Shown here: piece after piece, positions 55,761 to 64,000 of the stretch
Layout of the letters: every line of letters begins with the position of its first letter
Numbering within the stretch: the stretch's first letter is position 1
Assembly (NCBI RefSeq): GCF_000024625.1
Contig: NC_013407.1
Coordinates: 248,001 to 312,000 of the forward strand
Length of the DNA stretch: 64,000 nt
From: Methanocaldococcus vulcanius M7
Lineage (GTDB): Archaea > AGJL01 > Methanococci > Methanococcales > Methanocaldococcaceae
Direction: 5' to 3'
Program-made: the position numbers and the translations under genes
The notes under the pieces: generated by a model
Seen by the model: the letters and a program-made list of their open reading frames with translations, nothing else
The model's database searches: none
What the model was told of the DNA's origin: nothing

Positions 55761-56654
55761 TTAAATTCCCATCGGTTTGTATGGAAACCTCTTTATCAAT
55801 TCAAGCATTTTCTCTTCAGATAGATACTCTTTCGTGCCAATAACCAATTTTGGATCTTCTATTATTCTACCAAACAATACAATGGGGCATTTATTTTTTA
55901 ATGCAATGTCTAAAATTTTTTCATATTCCTCTTCAGGAACTGCCAATATATAACTTCCTAAGTATCTTGTAGCTCTTGGATAGGGAAGGGACTTTATTTC
56001 AGCTCCTTTTTTTGCCTTAATTAACATCTCCAACAAATTTCCCAGCCAGCCACCTCTTGATGCATCTTTACACGCATTTACCTTTATTCCTCTCTTTAAG
56101 ATCTCTAAGTATGTATCAAATTTTTTCTTTGCCTTATAAACTCTCTCTCCAACATCTCCCTCAACAGGATCTCCGAGCATAATTAATAAATCTCCTTCCT
56201 TAGCTCCTCCATCTCTAATGATTAATTCCTCATCAACCAAATCTCCAAAAACAGCAACAGCAATGCAAGATTTCAACTCTTCAACTGTTTGAGTGTTTCC
56301 TCCAACTATTGGAATATTTAAGCCAATACTCTGCTTTCTTAAACCATCAACAGCCAATTTTATCTCATCCTCATTTTTTGCTTGAATGGCATTTAACGCA
56401 AATTTTGGCTCTGCCCCCATAGCCACAACATCACAAGCGGTGTGAATTAAAGCTGTTTTAGCCCCTAATTTTAAGGGATAGGGACCTTCCATATTCACAA
56501 CCATGTTTTTTATAACCACTGCATCATCTCCAGCTTTAATTCCACTTTTTAAATCATCAATTAAATCATCAAAGTGCCAAAATGCCTTTCTCGGATAATT
56601 GGTTTCTAATATATGCTCTATTGCATTTTTTAGCTCATATTCAAAGTTCTCCAT
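55761..56654 (-). CDS. AIR synthase-like protein (methanogenesis marker 2 type)
   Basis: 297 residues. The PurM/HypE fold is visible: GDDAVVI, KTALIHTACDVVAMGAEP, IGLNIPIVGGNTQT, GDLLIMLGDPVEGDVGERVY and CKDASRGGWLGNLLEML. The family binds ATP and activates a carbonyl or thiol group; the substrate here is unknown. It lies upstream of marker 15 with about 145 bases between. The exact marker number is from memory of MJ0799. Confidence 0.75.
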   Translation of the reverse strand: MENFEYELKNAIEHILETNYPRKAFWHFDDLIDDLKSGIKAGDDAVVIKNMVVNMEGPYPLKLGAKTALIHTACDVVAMGAEPKFALNAIQAKNEDEIKLAVDGLRKQSIGLNIPIVGGNTQTVEELKSCIAVAVFGDLVDEELIIRDGGAKEGDLLIMLGDPVEGDVGERVYKAKKKFDTYLEILKRGIKVNACKDASRGGWLGNLLEMLIKAKKGAEIKSLPYPRATRYLGSYILAVPEEEYEKILDIALKNKCPIVLFGRIIEDPKLVIGTKEYLSEEKMLELIKRFPYKPMGI

Positions 56655-56957
56655 ACTTACACCAACTTTTTTAATTTTTTGGCTTTTTCAACATTTTTAA
56701 CTTCTTTATAAGTTAGGGCAATGATTTTGTATATTTCATCGTGATAAAGGTTTATTTCCTTCAACTTTTCAAAATATTTTATTGCTAAATCTCTTTTATA
56801 GATATTTAATAAGGCCTTCATAAAGATCATTAGCAGTTTCTATTATCTCATCGATCTCTTTAATAAGAATCTCTGTAAGTTCTTCTCCAAATATATGGCT
56901 GTTTCTAAAACCTTGTTTTTTAGAAGATTTAAAGTTTCTAATGTGAATTTTTCCATT
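56655..56957 (-). pseudogene. Decayed small gene region (TPR-like and helical remnants)
   Basis: Three minus-strand frames carry protein-like pieces that do not join. From 56957: MEKFTLETLNLLKNKVLETA, ending in a stop after 37 codons. In a second frame: QGFRNSHIFGEELTEILIKE and onward to GLIKYL, stop. In a third: ALLNIYKRDLAIKYFEKLKE and onward to VEKAKKLKKLV, stop near 56658, with a TPR-like helix pattern. It looks like one or two genes broken by frameshifts. M. jannaschii has a TPR protein at about this place (MJ0798, from memory). Confidence 0.5.
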
Positions 56958-56975
56958 TTAGTCCCAAATGTTTAT

Positions 56976-58079
56976 TTATTCATTTCTCAATGCTTTTATT
57001 GGATCCAACCTTGATGCCTTGTATGCAGGATATAATGCGGAGATTAGAGATGTTAAGATTCCAAAGGTAATGCCAATTATCATATAGAAGATTGCATAAT
57101 AAGATAAAGAGGTTTTTAAGAGATAATGAACGATCAAATAACCGAAGAATAAACTCAAAAACGCTCCGATTAAAGAACCAATAATTCCCAAGATCAATGC
57201 TTCATAAAGGAATAAAATTATAATGTCCCTTTTTGATGCTCCAATGCTTCTCATAACTCCAATCTCCTTCGTTCTCTCTACAACACTCATTAACATGACG
57301 TTTCCGATTCCAATGCCTGCAACTAATAATGAGATAGCTCCAATTCCCATTAAGAAGTAAGAAACCTTTGTTATAACACCATTGATCGCTTCCAATATAG
57401 AGTTTAAAGATATTATTATACATTTTTTCTCTTTTCTGTTTAAAATTTTATCTGTCTCATTTTTTATTTTATTTATATCCTCTATATTTTTAACATAGAG
57501 GATTATTCTTGAATAATTATAATTATTTTCTCCATAAAACCTTCTGTATGTTTTTGCCGTTAAAATTAACGAGTTATCTGGAAATAAAAATGTGCTGTTG
57601 TATATTCCGCTAATTCTCAGTGAGATGTTTTTAATCTCCAACTGATCTCCTACATTAACATCATTAACATTAGAAAAGAACGTATCAACAGCAACAGAAG
57701 TGTCGGAAACCTTCACTTTCAAATTTAAGTATTTTATATCATTTTTATCAATGCCGAAGATGTTTGCGTATGCTTTTCTATTCTTTCCTTTTATATAAAC
57801 AAAATCAGAGGTTGCATAGACAGGAATAACTTTGCAATTTAAAACTCTTAGTTTTTCAATATCTCTTTTATCAAAAGATGTATAACCATTTTGATAATTT
57901 GGAAAAACAATTATATAGTTGGATATACTCCCCAAATTTTCCATAATTCCCTGCTTTAATCCCCCTCCTAATATTCCCAAAGAGGATATTGCTGCAACTC
58001 CAATAATTATTCCAAGTAATGCTAAAACGCTCCTCAATAAGTTTCTTTTTAAGTTTCTCTTTGCTAATTCAAAATACAT
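56976..58079 (-). CDS. ABC transporter permease, MacB/FtsX type
   Basis: 367 residues. One N-terminal span (about 18-40) is followed by a large extracytoplasmic MacB-like domain (about 45-240) and three C-terminal spans. The FtsX motif [22 protein letters not shown] is clear, and the end reads [18 protein letters not shown]. It works with the ATPase encoded at 58510-59217, like MJ0797 with MJ0796. MacB-type complexes move lipoproteins, peptides or drugs by mechanotransmission. Confidence 0.92.
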   Translation of the reverse strand: MYFELAKRNLKRNLLRSVLALLGIIIGVAAISSLGILGGGLKQGIMENLGSISNYIIVFPNYQNGYTSFDKRDIEKLRVLNCKVIPVYATSDFVYIKGKNRKAYANIFGIDKNDIKYLNLKVKVSDTSVAVDTFFSNVNDVNVGDQLEIKNISLRISGIYNSTFLFPDNSLILTAKTYRRFYGENNYNYSRIILYVKNIEDINKIKNETDKILNRKEKKCIIISLNSILEAINGVITKVSYFLMGIGAISLLVAGIGIGNVMLMSVVERTKEIGVMRSIGASKRDIIILFLYEALILGIIGSLIGAFLSLFFGYLIVHYLLKTSLSYYAIFYMIIGITFGILTSLISALYPAYKASRLDPIKALRNE

Positions 58080-58094
58080 GCTCTCACTTTTATT

Positions 58095-58520
58095 TTATCC
58101 ATTATTTTTATTTATATTTAATTTATCCAGCTTTTCAAAGAGATTTAAAAGAAAGAAAAATAATATTAAAGTTGTATAGCCACTCATGCTTATAATATGC
58201 TTTTCAAGAAATGTTAAGACCAAAAATAGCCCAATTCCTAATATAAAGGCAATTCCAAAAAATATAACAAAAGATTTTGCAAAGTCCTTAACGATACCTT
58301 TTGAAAACATCCATGTTGATATTGATAAAGATAAAAGAAAGCCAATAACATAAACAAAATCATAAAACTTTACAAGGTTGTCTTTATCAACTGGATAAGT
58401 TATATAATCCCCAATAAAAGAGGAGATGCTTCCATCTACAACCAAAATTATAAAAATATAAAACAATATCGCTATTGCAACTGCTCTAACTTTATCGAAG
58501 TTTGAGATGTTATTTATCAT
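58095..58520 (-). CDS. Four-span membrane protein in ABC operon
   Basis: 141 residues with hydrophobic segments near 13-33, 55-75, 83-105 and 110-125. It lies between the ATPase and permease genes; its ATG at 58520 overlaps the ATPase stop by 11 bases and follows GGGGATTTG. It could be an accessory subunit of the transporter. Family not recognised. Confidence 0.7.
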   Translation of the reverse strand: MINNISNFDKVRAVAIAILFYIFIILVVDGSISSFIGDYITYPVDKDNLVKFYDFVYVIGFLLSLSISTWMFSKGIVKDFAKSFVIFFGIAFILGIGLFLVLTFLEKHIISMSGYTTLILFFFLLNLFEKLDKLNINKNNG

Positions 58521-59217
58521 CAAATCCCCTCAATTTTTCTTCCTTCTCAATTTCTCCATCTTTTAAATAAATTATTCTCTCCCCAAATCTTGCAACATTT
58601 ATATCATGAGTGACAACAACAACGGTCTTTTTATCCTCTTCATTTAATTTTTTTAATAATTGCATTATCCTTTCTCCTGTTTTGCTATCCAACGCTCCAG
58701 TTGGCTCATCCGCTAATATAATAGGTGGATCGTTTGCCAAAGCCCTCGCTATTGCAACTCTCTGCTGCTGTCCCCCACTCAACTGATTTGGTTTGTGGTT
58801 GGCAAATCTTTCTTCCAACTCAGCCATCTTTAAGCACTTTAAAGCTCTTTCCCTTCTCTCTTCTTCACTCATCGAATTTCTATATTTAAAAATTAATGGG
58901 AGTTCAACATTCTCCAAGGCAGTTAATAAAGGAATTAAGTTGAATTGCTGAAAGACAAAACCAATTTTATCTCTCCTAATTTTTGTTAATTCGTCATCAT
59001 CTAAATCATTGGTCTTTATATTGTCAATATAAACCTCTCCCTCTGTTGGTTTGTCTAAACAACCAATAATATTTAACATTGTTGATTTTCCACTGCCAGA
59101 AGGTCCCATTATAGAAACAAACTCCCCCTTCCCTATTTTCAGATTTACATTTTTTAGGGCATAGATAATTTCTCCTCCCATTTTGTAGGTTTTTGTTACA
59201 TCTTTGAGTTTGATCAT
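58510..59217 (-). CDS. ABC transporter ATPase, MJ0796/LolD-MacB type
   Basis: 235 residues. Walker [11 protein letters not shown]-loop FVFQQFNL, signature [18 protein letters not shown], Walker [16 protein letters not shown] and the H-loop VVVTHD are all present. It is very similar in length and sequence to MJ0796, the structurally studied dimeric ABC ATPase. It energises the permease at 56976-58079. The stop is inside the start of the small membrane protein gene. Confidence 0.97.
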   Translation of the reverse strand: MIKLKDVTKTYKMGGEIIYALKNVNLKIGKGEFVSIMGPSGSGKSTMLNIIGCLDKPTEGEVYIDNIKTNDLDDDELTKIRRDKIGFVFQQFNLIPLLTALENVELPLIFKYRNSMSEEERRERALKCLKMAELEERFANHKPNQLSGGQQQRVAIARALANDPPIILADEPTGALDSKTGERIMQLLKKLNEEDKKTVVVVTHDINVARFGERIIYLKDGEIEKEEKLRGFDDK

Positions 59218-59234
59218 GGTTTCCCCTAAAAGCC

Positions 59235-59810
59235 CTAATATATGTTGATGTAATCAGTCATATTGCTTAGAAAATTCAGTAAAAATATTAAAAATGGTAT
59301 AACCAAACTTTTTTTGAATGTCAATTTATAGTTGTACTGGATTCCTTTTGCAAACAGTAACATTGCCCATAACGTTACCACTATATCCATTAACTTAATT
59401 ATATAATCTCCATCAGCATATACTGTATTTGTTAAAATAGAAACAATCTGAATAATTAAAGCAACTGTCATTTCAATTAAATATACAAAAGAAACATATC
59501 CAATAATCTCAAGCATTTTTTTAAAATCTCCAATTCCATTAAATAATTTTATTAAAATTATATAAGAAAATCCTGCAATAATCAATAAAATTACTACATT
59601 GGATAAAAATGTAGCTATAAACAAAATAATAAATTTTAAAATTAACAACATAACATCTTCAACTCCTTCCAGGTATATAATTGGGGTTAAAATAACAACT
59701 GAACTAACTAAAGACCATAATAGAACGATTATTAAAGGAAGTTTTAAGTTCATTGGTTTAGTTACAATCTCTTTGAAAAATTTATCAGGACTTAATATTA
59801 AGTCATTCAT
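59235..59810 (-). CDS. Yip1-like membrane protein
   Basis: 191 residues with five hydrophobic segments. It has the N-terminal LSPDKFFKEIVTKPMNLKLP typical of archaeal Yip1/YIP proteins, and the central IIAGFSYIILIKLFNGIGDFKKMLEIIGYVSFV. A similar protein is encoded at 62390-63043. It lies 17 bases upstream of the ABC ATPase gene, so it is in the same operon. Confidence 0.8.
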   Translation of the reverse strand: MNDLILSPDKFFKEIVTKPMNLKLPLIIVLLWSLVSSVVILTPIIYLEGVEDVMLLILKFIILFIATFLSNVVILLIIAGFSYIILIKLFNGIGDFKKMLEIIGYVSFVYLIEMTVALIIQIVSILTNTVYADGDYIIKLMDIVVTLWAMLLFAKGIQYNYKLTFKKSLVIPFLIFLLNFLSNMTDYINIY

Positions 59811-59902
59811 TATTTCACCATTAAATCATATTTTAAGATTTAAAGAATGATGAAAATAAATTATGAAAATAAATAATATAAAGATACAAATATTCTAATA
59901 TT

Positions 59903-60169
59903 TTATATCAAATCCTTGTCTGGGTCTATATCATCAAGTTTTAAGTCCTTTAAATCTATTCCGAGAGATTCTGCTGTCTGTTGGATTATTGATATCACTT
60001 CGTTAAATCCCATTAATCTACCAACTGCATAAATATGTTCTTCTTTATCTTTATCTCTATGTTTTTCAGCTTTATCTTTTTCTTTTTTAGCTTCTAAAGC
60101 CCTTTCTTTAATAGCTTCGCATATCTCATAAATAAATGCTTGTAGCGTATCTATATCCACATTCTTCAT
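59903..60169 (-). CDS. Candidate immunity protein
   Basis: 88 residues, acidic and helical: IDTLQAFIYEICEAIKERAL, a charged KEKDKAEKHRDKDKEEH segment, then VGRLMGFNEVISIIQQTAES and the tail LKLDDIDPDKDLI. No signal peptide or membrane span. The ATG at 60169 follows AAAAGGTGA. It starts 23 bases after the stop of the toxin-like gene, the usual place for an immunity gene. It resembles small bacterial proteins beside polymorphic toxins, from memory. The immunity role is inferred from context. Confidence 0.5.
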   Translation of the reverse strand: MKNVDIDTLQAFIYEICEAIKERALEAKKEKDKAEKHRDKDKEEHIYAVGRLMGFNEVISIIQQTAESLGIDLKDLKLDDIDPDKDLI

Positions 60170-60191
60170 TTTATTCACCTTTTACCTTTTA

Positions 60192-60777
60192 TTATCTTAA
60201 TTCACCTCTTTCTATTAAGATTCCTTTCATAATATCTGCTAACTCCTGATTTCTTTCCATATCTTTTTTCCATTTATTTAATAGTCCTTTCTGTTCTTTG
60301 TCTGATAGTTGATAAAAATTAGGAATATATTTTGTAGGGTTATTAATTTTATCACGATGTATTTCCACCTGTTTTAAGTAACTTTTCATAGCTTTATATA
60401 TTTCTCTTGTACTCTTTTTTTCATATTTTTCCAATAATCCACTATGTTTTCCACCATTTTTTGCAATCATATACGCTTTTGGTAATTTCTTCTCAACTTT
60501 CCCAGCAAGTGCTAAAGCTTTAATTCCTTTAGAAATTTTAACGGCTTTTAACACCTTTGCAAGTGGTATTAGAGTTATTACATCAAATGCTAGACCCCAT
60601 CCATTATACTTTTGACCAGTAGCAAAATGATACAAATCCTCTCCAACAATAGTATCCACAACAAAATCTTTCCACGTGTAGCTATAGTATGCCCCTTCAG
60701 CGAATACACTATTTATCATACAGAGTATAGTTAAGATAGCAAAACCTTTTAATACAAATTTTATTCAAGCTCATCAT
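60192..60777 (-). CDS. Candidate secreted polymorphic-toxin-like protein (signal peptide frameshifted)
   Basis: The main frame (175 codons from ATG 60719) starts inside a signal peptide. In that frame the upstream codons read KFVLKGFAILTILCMINSVF then AEG, a Sec signal with an AxA-like cleavage site but no start. A good start (AGGTGAC-ATGATG, 60777) lies in another frame, MMSLNK. Removing one A from the A4 run at 60759-60762 joins both. The mature part has DFVVDTIVGEDLYHFATG and a hydrophobic stretch resembling pretoxin linkers, then GGKHSGLLEKYEKKSTREIY and INNPTKYIPNFYQLSDKEQK as in bacterial toxin C-termini. Confidence 0.5.
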
Positions 60778-60854
60778 GTCACCTCTGATATTGTAATTTG
60801 TTTTTTGTAGGTTAAGTTAGCTCAGCCCATAAAGGGCATCATCGCCAATTTTAA

Positions 60855-62375
60855 TTATTTCACATCTTTTCTTACAAAGCCTCTATAAATCAAATAAACT
60901 ACTCCAACACAGAACAATATAGCTATTCCAACAACTAAATAATTAATTCCTCCATTACTTTCATTTTTTGATGGAATTATATTTTTATCAATTTTTACTG
61001 TCTTATAAATGGTCATTAAGTTGTTATCTTCATCTCTATAAGTTATTTTAAGAGGAATTTCACTTACATTTCCATTAATTTGGCAGTGGAGTTCAAAACT
61101 ACCATAATCATCGGGATTTAGAGTTCCAACGAAATAATTTTCATACGGCTTTTTTGGAATGATGTTTTTTGTTTTTTCTATTGATATTAAAACGCTCTTT
61201 GCCTTTCCAGTTCCGATATTGTCTATATCTCCAGTTATTTTTATTTCGTTAAATGAGCTTTCTATATCTATACCACTTAAAACCAAATCTGCCTTTCCTA
61301 CAACATTTATCGTTAGATTTTTCTCAATCTGATTATTATCAAAATATATTAATATAGGAATATCGACCACTCCTTCTTTATCTACTTTTATTTGGAAAGT
61401 TAGATTTTTTGCCTCTCCTTTTTTGATGAATATTGATTTTTGATTATCTCCAATGAAATATTTACCTATCTGAACAACAAATAAGGAATCTTTATAATTA
61501 TTTTTTATTGAAATTGTTAGATTTTCTATCTTTCCAACTGTAATGGTTGGGTTTTTTATATTTATTGAAACCAACTCATTTGGAAATACATTGAAGGTTA
61601 AAATTCCTGTCTCTTCAACTGTATTTTTATTTTGATAGGTTAATGTCTCAGATTTTGAATCCTCATTTATCGTCTCTGATTTTTGCGTTAATTCCAATAA
61701 ATTGTATGGATTTTTATATGATATTTTGTAATTTATAGAATAAACTCCTTCTTTTTTGGCAAAAATTGTTAATGGAATGTAGGTTGATTCTCCAGAGTTG
61801 AGAGAGGATAGAGTGAAAGTGTTATCCCCCAAAATTATTAAATTATTTGAGTTTTGAAATTCTATTTTTATATTTTCAGCAGTTCCTGTTCCTTTATTTG
61901 TCAATAGGAGGAGAATTTTATTATTTCCAACATTTAACATATTTTTGGTAGTTTCTATTACCAAGTTTGCCTTTCCTCTCACTGGAAGAGTAAAGATCCT
62001 ATTTTCAGAATACTGCTGATCATCCTTTGTATAGTTGCAATAAACCGTTATTTTATAATCATAATTTGGAGCATTTGGCTTTATTTTTATTATTAAATGG
62101 GCTACTCCATACTCATAAGGAAAGAGATGTCCAATCCACTTCTTTCCTTTAATAATTTCTATGTTCTCTTTTGATATTTCATTTGTTGGTTTTATATATA
62201 TGACTGTATTGTTAATCTCTTTATCTGATTCTATTGTTATATATAAATCATAGGTTTTAGACGGCTCCAAGTATTGGGCTTTATAATCAAAATTTTTAAA
62301 GATTATGTAAGCAGAAACCTGAGATAAAAGAAATAGGAAGATAAATATGATAAATAATTTTTTTAAGCCCTTCAT
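60855..62375 (-). CDS. Cell-surface COG1361-type protein
   Basis: 506 residues. A signal peptide (KKLFIIFIFLFLLSQVSA) is followed by several beta-sandwich modules of the CARDB/NPCBM-like kind (GKANLVIETTKNMLNVGNNK, VGKADLVLSGIDIESS), with many possible N-glycosylation sites (NNT, NYT, NLT). A C-terminal span (LVVGIAILFCVGVVYLIYRG) is followed by a basic tail RGFVRKDVK. It is probably a membrane-anchored envelope protein. The ATG follows GAGGGAAAAAG. It lies 77 bases upstream of the toxin-like gene. Confidence 0.8.
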   Translation of the reverse strand: MKGLKKLFIIFIFLFLLSQVSAYIIFKNFDYKAQYLEPSKTYDLYITIESDKEINNTVIYIKPTNEISKENIEIIKGKKWIGHLFPYEYGVAHLIIKIKPNAPNYDYKITVYCNYTKDDQQYSENRIFTLPVRGKANLVIETTKNMLNVGNNKILLLLTNKGTGTAENIKIEFQNSNNLIILGDNTFTLSSLNSGESTYIPLTIFAKKEGVYSINYKISYKNPYNLLELTQKSETINEDSKSETLTYQNKNTVEETGILTFNVFPNELVSINIKNPTITVGKIENLTISIKNNYKDSLFVVQIGKYFIGDNQKSIFIKKGEAKNLTFQIKVDKEGVVDIPILIYFDNNQIEKNLTINVVGKADLVLSGIDIESSFNEIKITGDIDNIGTGKAKSVLISIEKTKNIIPKKPYENYFVGTLNPDDYGSFELHCQINGNVSEIPLKITYRDEDNNLMTIYKTVKIDKNIIPSKNESNGGINYLVVGIAILFCVGVVYLIYRGFVRKDVK

Positions 62376-62389
62376 CTTTTTCCCTCATC

Positions 62390-63043
62390 TTATAATAACT
62401 TTAATACGCAGTATAGTTGATACAAACCAAATATAACCGTTGGAATTAAGGCAGTGATAAATGCGTTTTTTAACGTTAGGTTTCTTGCATATTTAATTGC
62501 ATAAGTCCATATATATAAATTCCATATAGTTACAGCAAAGCCAATTATTGCATTTGTATAGATTAAAGTTTTTGGGATTATATGCTTTATAACCTCTTGA
62601 ACAATTATTGGATTCTGCATCTGAGTTATAGTTAATGGTTGAATATGAATTTGAGATAAGTAGTAATAGGCAATAGGGACTGTTATTAAAGCTCCAACTA
62701 TATTTGGAAGGAATCCATAGCCAGTAAAGGATAATGTTTTCTTAAAGCTCCCTTCCCCTTTAAATGCCATTGAAATGAGATGCATAACTCCTGCTATAAT
62801 TAACCATGCAACAATTCCGCCAATAAATGTAGATATTAACGCAATAATTTTAGTAAAAGCCAATACTTGCTGATACTGTGGAGGAAAGATTTTGTATATA
62901 ATTGAAGTTGATACGTAGGCAGAGATTGCTATCAATATGGAAAATATTAAAACAATTAAAAATGGTTCTTTTAGAGAGATCTCTTTCTGAGAGAGTTTTT
63001 TGAAGAACATGTCTGGATTTGTTAAAGCTTCTATTATATTCAT
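62390..63043 (-). CDS. Yip1-like membrane protein
   Basis: 217 residues from the ATG at 63043 behind AGGTGGTATTA. N-terminal IIEALTNPDMFFKKLSQKEI and five or so hydrophobic segments match the Yip1 family and the protein at 59235-59810. It lies 14 bases upstream of the COG1361 gene, hence one operon. Likely helps shape or organise envelope protein traffic; no direct evidence. Confidence 0.8.
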   Translation of the reverse strand: MNIIEALTNPDMFFKKLSQKEISLKEPFLIVLIFSILIAISAYVSTSIIYKIFPPQYQQVLAFTKIIALISTFIGGIVAWLIIAGVMHLISMAFKGEGSFKKTLSFTGYGFLPNIVGALITVPIAYYYLSQIHIQPLTITQMQNPIIVQEVIKHIIPKTLIYTNAIIGFAVTIWNLYIWTYAIKYARNLTLKNAFITALIPTVIFGLYQLYCVLKLL

Positions 63044-63100
63044 TAATACCACCTATTAGATTTTTCAATGATTGTATTTGTTGCTTCAACTATTTAAATC

Positions 63101-63637
63101 TTACGTTAGTAGATAAGTGGCTATCTTTGGAGTAATATAAACTTCGATAAAAGCGGCTATTATGATTAGAATTATTGAAATTATTGCTAATTTTAAAAAG
63201 ACCTTTATATCTTCCTCTGTTATTGGTTTTTCTTTTTTATCTAATAAGTAGAGAGTTATCTCATAAGGAATTTTAAAACCAGCTACTGCTGATATTAATA
63301 TAGCTGGGATTTCGAATATTCCATGTGGTAAAATAAAACCAGCAATAATTTTTAATGGTTCGTTAGTTAAGAATGTAGAGCCAATTAAGGCACCAACATT
63401 AAAACCGTTAAATAATAGGTTTATAAAAGTAGATAAACCGAAAGTTATTGCTCCTGCCAACATTAGAAATATAACTTTTAAGTTGTTTGATAGTATTGAA
63501 ATAAAATTAAACTCTATTTTAGGTTTAAAATTTGATAAATCCTTATCATTAATTTTCGAGAAGTTGTTTATTGATATTAAGCCAAAAATAAAACCTAATG
63601 AAAAGATTATTAGAGTTAAGATTATTGGTATTTTCAT
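63101..63637 (-). CDS. SpoIIM / DUF95 family membrane protein
   Basis: 178 residues. About five spans with the family features FGLSTFINLLFNGFNVGALIG and GFILPHGIFEIPAILISAVAGFK. SpoIIM-like proteins are common in archaea and often sit with ABC and membrane genes, as here (MJ0793-like). The ATG follows GAAACC; no strong ribosome site is seen. Confidence 0.85.
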   Translation of the reverse strand: MKIPIILTLIIFSLGFIFGLISINNFSKINDKDLSNFKPKIEFNFISILSNNLKVIFLMLAGAITFGLSTFINLLFNGFNVGALIGSTFLTNEPLKIIAGFILPHGIFEIPAILISAVAGFKIPYEITLYLLDKKEKPITEEDIKVFLKLAIISIILIIIAAFIEVYITPKIATYLLT

Positions 63638-63660
63638 GGTTTCACAATTAGCTATTTGTC

Positions 63661-63939
63661 TTAACTCAAAAACCTACATAAGTTTGCTATTAATAACCCA
63701 ATATATGCCAAGAATAATATTATATAGGTTAATTTCTTTCCAAACATAGCATACATTTTTACATATTTTTTAGTATATACAATAAATCCAAGAGCTAAAT
63801 AGAACGTAGTAATATTGAATATAGCGAATATGTTTATTTTATTGTAATGGATATATAAAATTATTAAAAATATTCCTGATAACCATATGAATATTGCAAT
63901 AATCCTATGAAGTGATGTATCTTTCAATAATCTCACCAT
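63661..63939 (-). CDS. Small three-span membrane protein
   Basis: 92 residues from ATG 63939; GGTGAGATTATTG suggests a TTG start five codons later (63927) as an alternative. Hydrophobic stretches lie near 12-30, 35-52 and 70-88. No family recognised. It is 23 bases upstream of the SpoIIM-like gene, so it may open the operon. Confidence 0.6.
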   Translation of the reverse strand: MVRLLKDTSLHRIIAIFIWLSGIFLIILYIHYNKINIFAIFNITTFYLALGFIVYTKKYVKMYAMFGKKLTYIILFLAYIGLLIANLCRFLS

Positions 63940-64000
63940 TTAATTCATAAATAATACAAAAAATTGAATAATAGAATTATGGAATATCATTACTTCTAAT

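Noticed and set aside
1-64000. tRNA and rRNA genes
   Set aside because: Apart from the SRP RNA, the 53.4-kb patch and the 35.54-kb patch, I saw no GC-rich island with a T-loop/acceptor pattern. A tRNAscan-type search would be decisive.

Overview
The window is AT-rich archaeal DNA from a hyperthermophilic methanogen close to Methanocaldococcus. The evidence is: methanogenesis genes (hdrB, hdrC, mtd, two methanogenesis-marker families), an archaeal SRP RNA and SRP19, ribosomal protein S8e, GGTGA-type ribosome binding sites, GTG/TTG starts, CRISPR repeats starting ATTAAAATCAG, a 392-residue intein in a PHP protein, and many products that resemble Methanocaldococcus jannaschii proteins (K+ channel MVP, ABC ATPase MJ0796, RNase J MJ0861, phosphodiesterase MJ0936). 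Family names come from reading the sequence and from memory; no database was searched.

Layout. 1-6.3 kb: a chemotaxis cluster (a receptor cut by the window edge and divergent from cheW-cheB-cheA-cheD). 6.4-9.4 kb: a DUF389 membrane protein, two OB-fold/zinc-ribbon proteins and a phosphodiesterase. 9.64-9.96 kb: SRP RNA on the minus strand. 10-14 kb: biotin genes bioF and bioW (minus), bioB (plus), and a PHP hydrolase. 14-18 kb: small regulatory and membrane genes and methanogen-specific hypotheticals. 18-25.4 kb: GGPP synthase, RNase J, type 2 IPP isomerase, HdrB, HdrC and a B12/radical SAM protein. 25.5-30.5 kb: a frameshifted gene remnant, two lipoproteins, HIT protein, small membrane proteins, a metallophosphoesterase and a UPF0173 hydrolase. 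30.7-44.9 kb: AMP phosphorylase, MoeA, DUF354, DUF357, S8e, two abutting K+ channels, a GATase/CobQ-like fusion in reversed domain order, DUF373, CorA, SRP19, Mtd, a ZIP transporter and a hypothetical protein.

45.0-52.65 kb: two CRISPR arrays that face each other. Each has a virtually identical ~367-bp leader in inverted orientation, but the arrays use different repeats. Between them lie a radical SAM gene, the intein-containing PHP gene, isopentenyl phosphate kinase and a methyltransferase. No cas gene is present in the window.

52.7-64 kb, all on the minus strand: DUF2067; a GC-rich patch that looks like IS200/IS605 (TnpB) right ends and truncates an archaeal ATPase gene; methanogenesis marker genes; a decayed small gene region; a MacB-type ABC transporter; Yip1-like, SpoIIM-like and COG1361 membrane proteins. 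Embedded among these is a candidate secreted polymorphic-toxin/immunity pair (60.78-59.90 kb). The toxin's signal peptide is separated from its body by one base in an A4 run. This pair, the inverted CRISPR leaders, the structured repeats with covariation at 53.3-53.5 kb, and a short putative RNA antisense to 16S rRNA at 35.54 kb are the items most worth following up.
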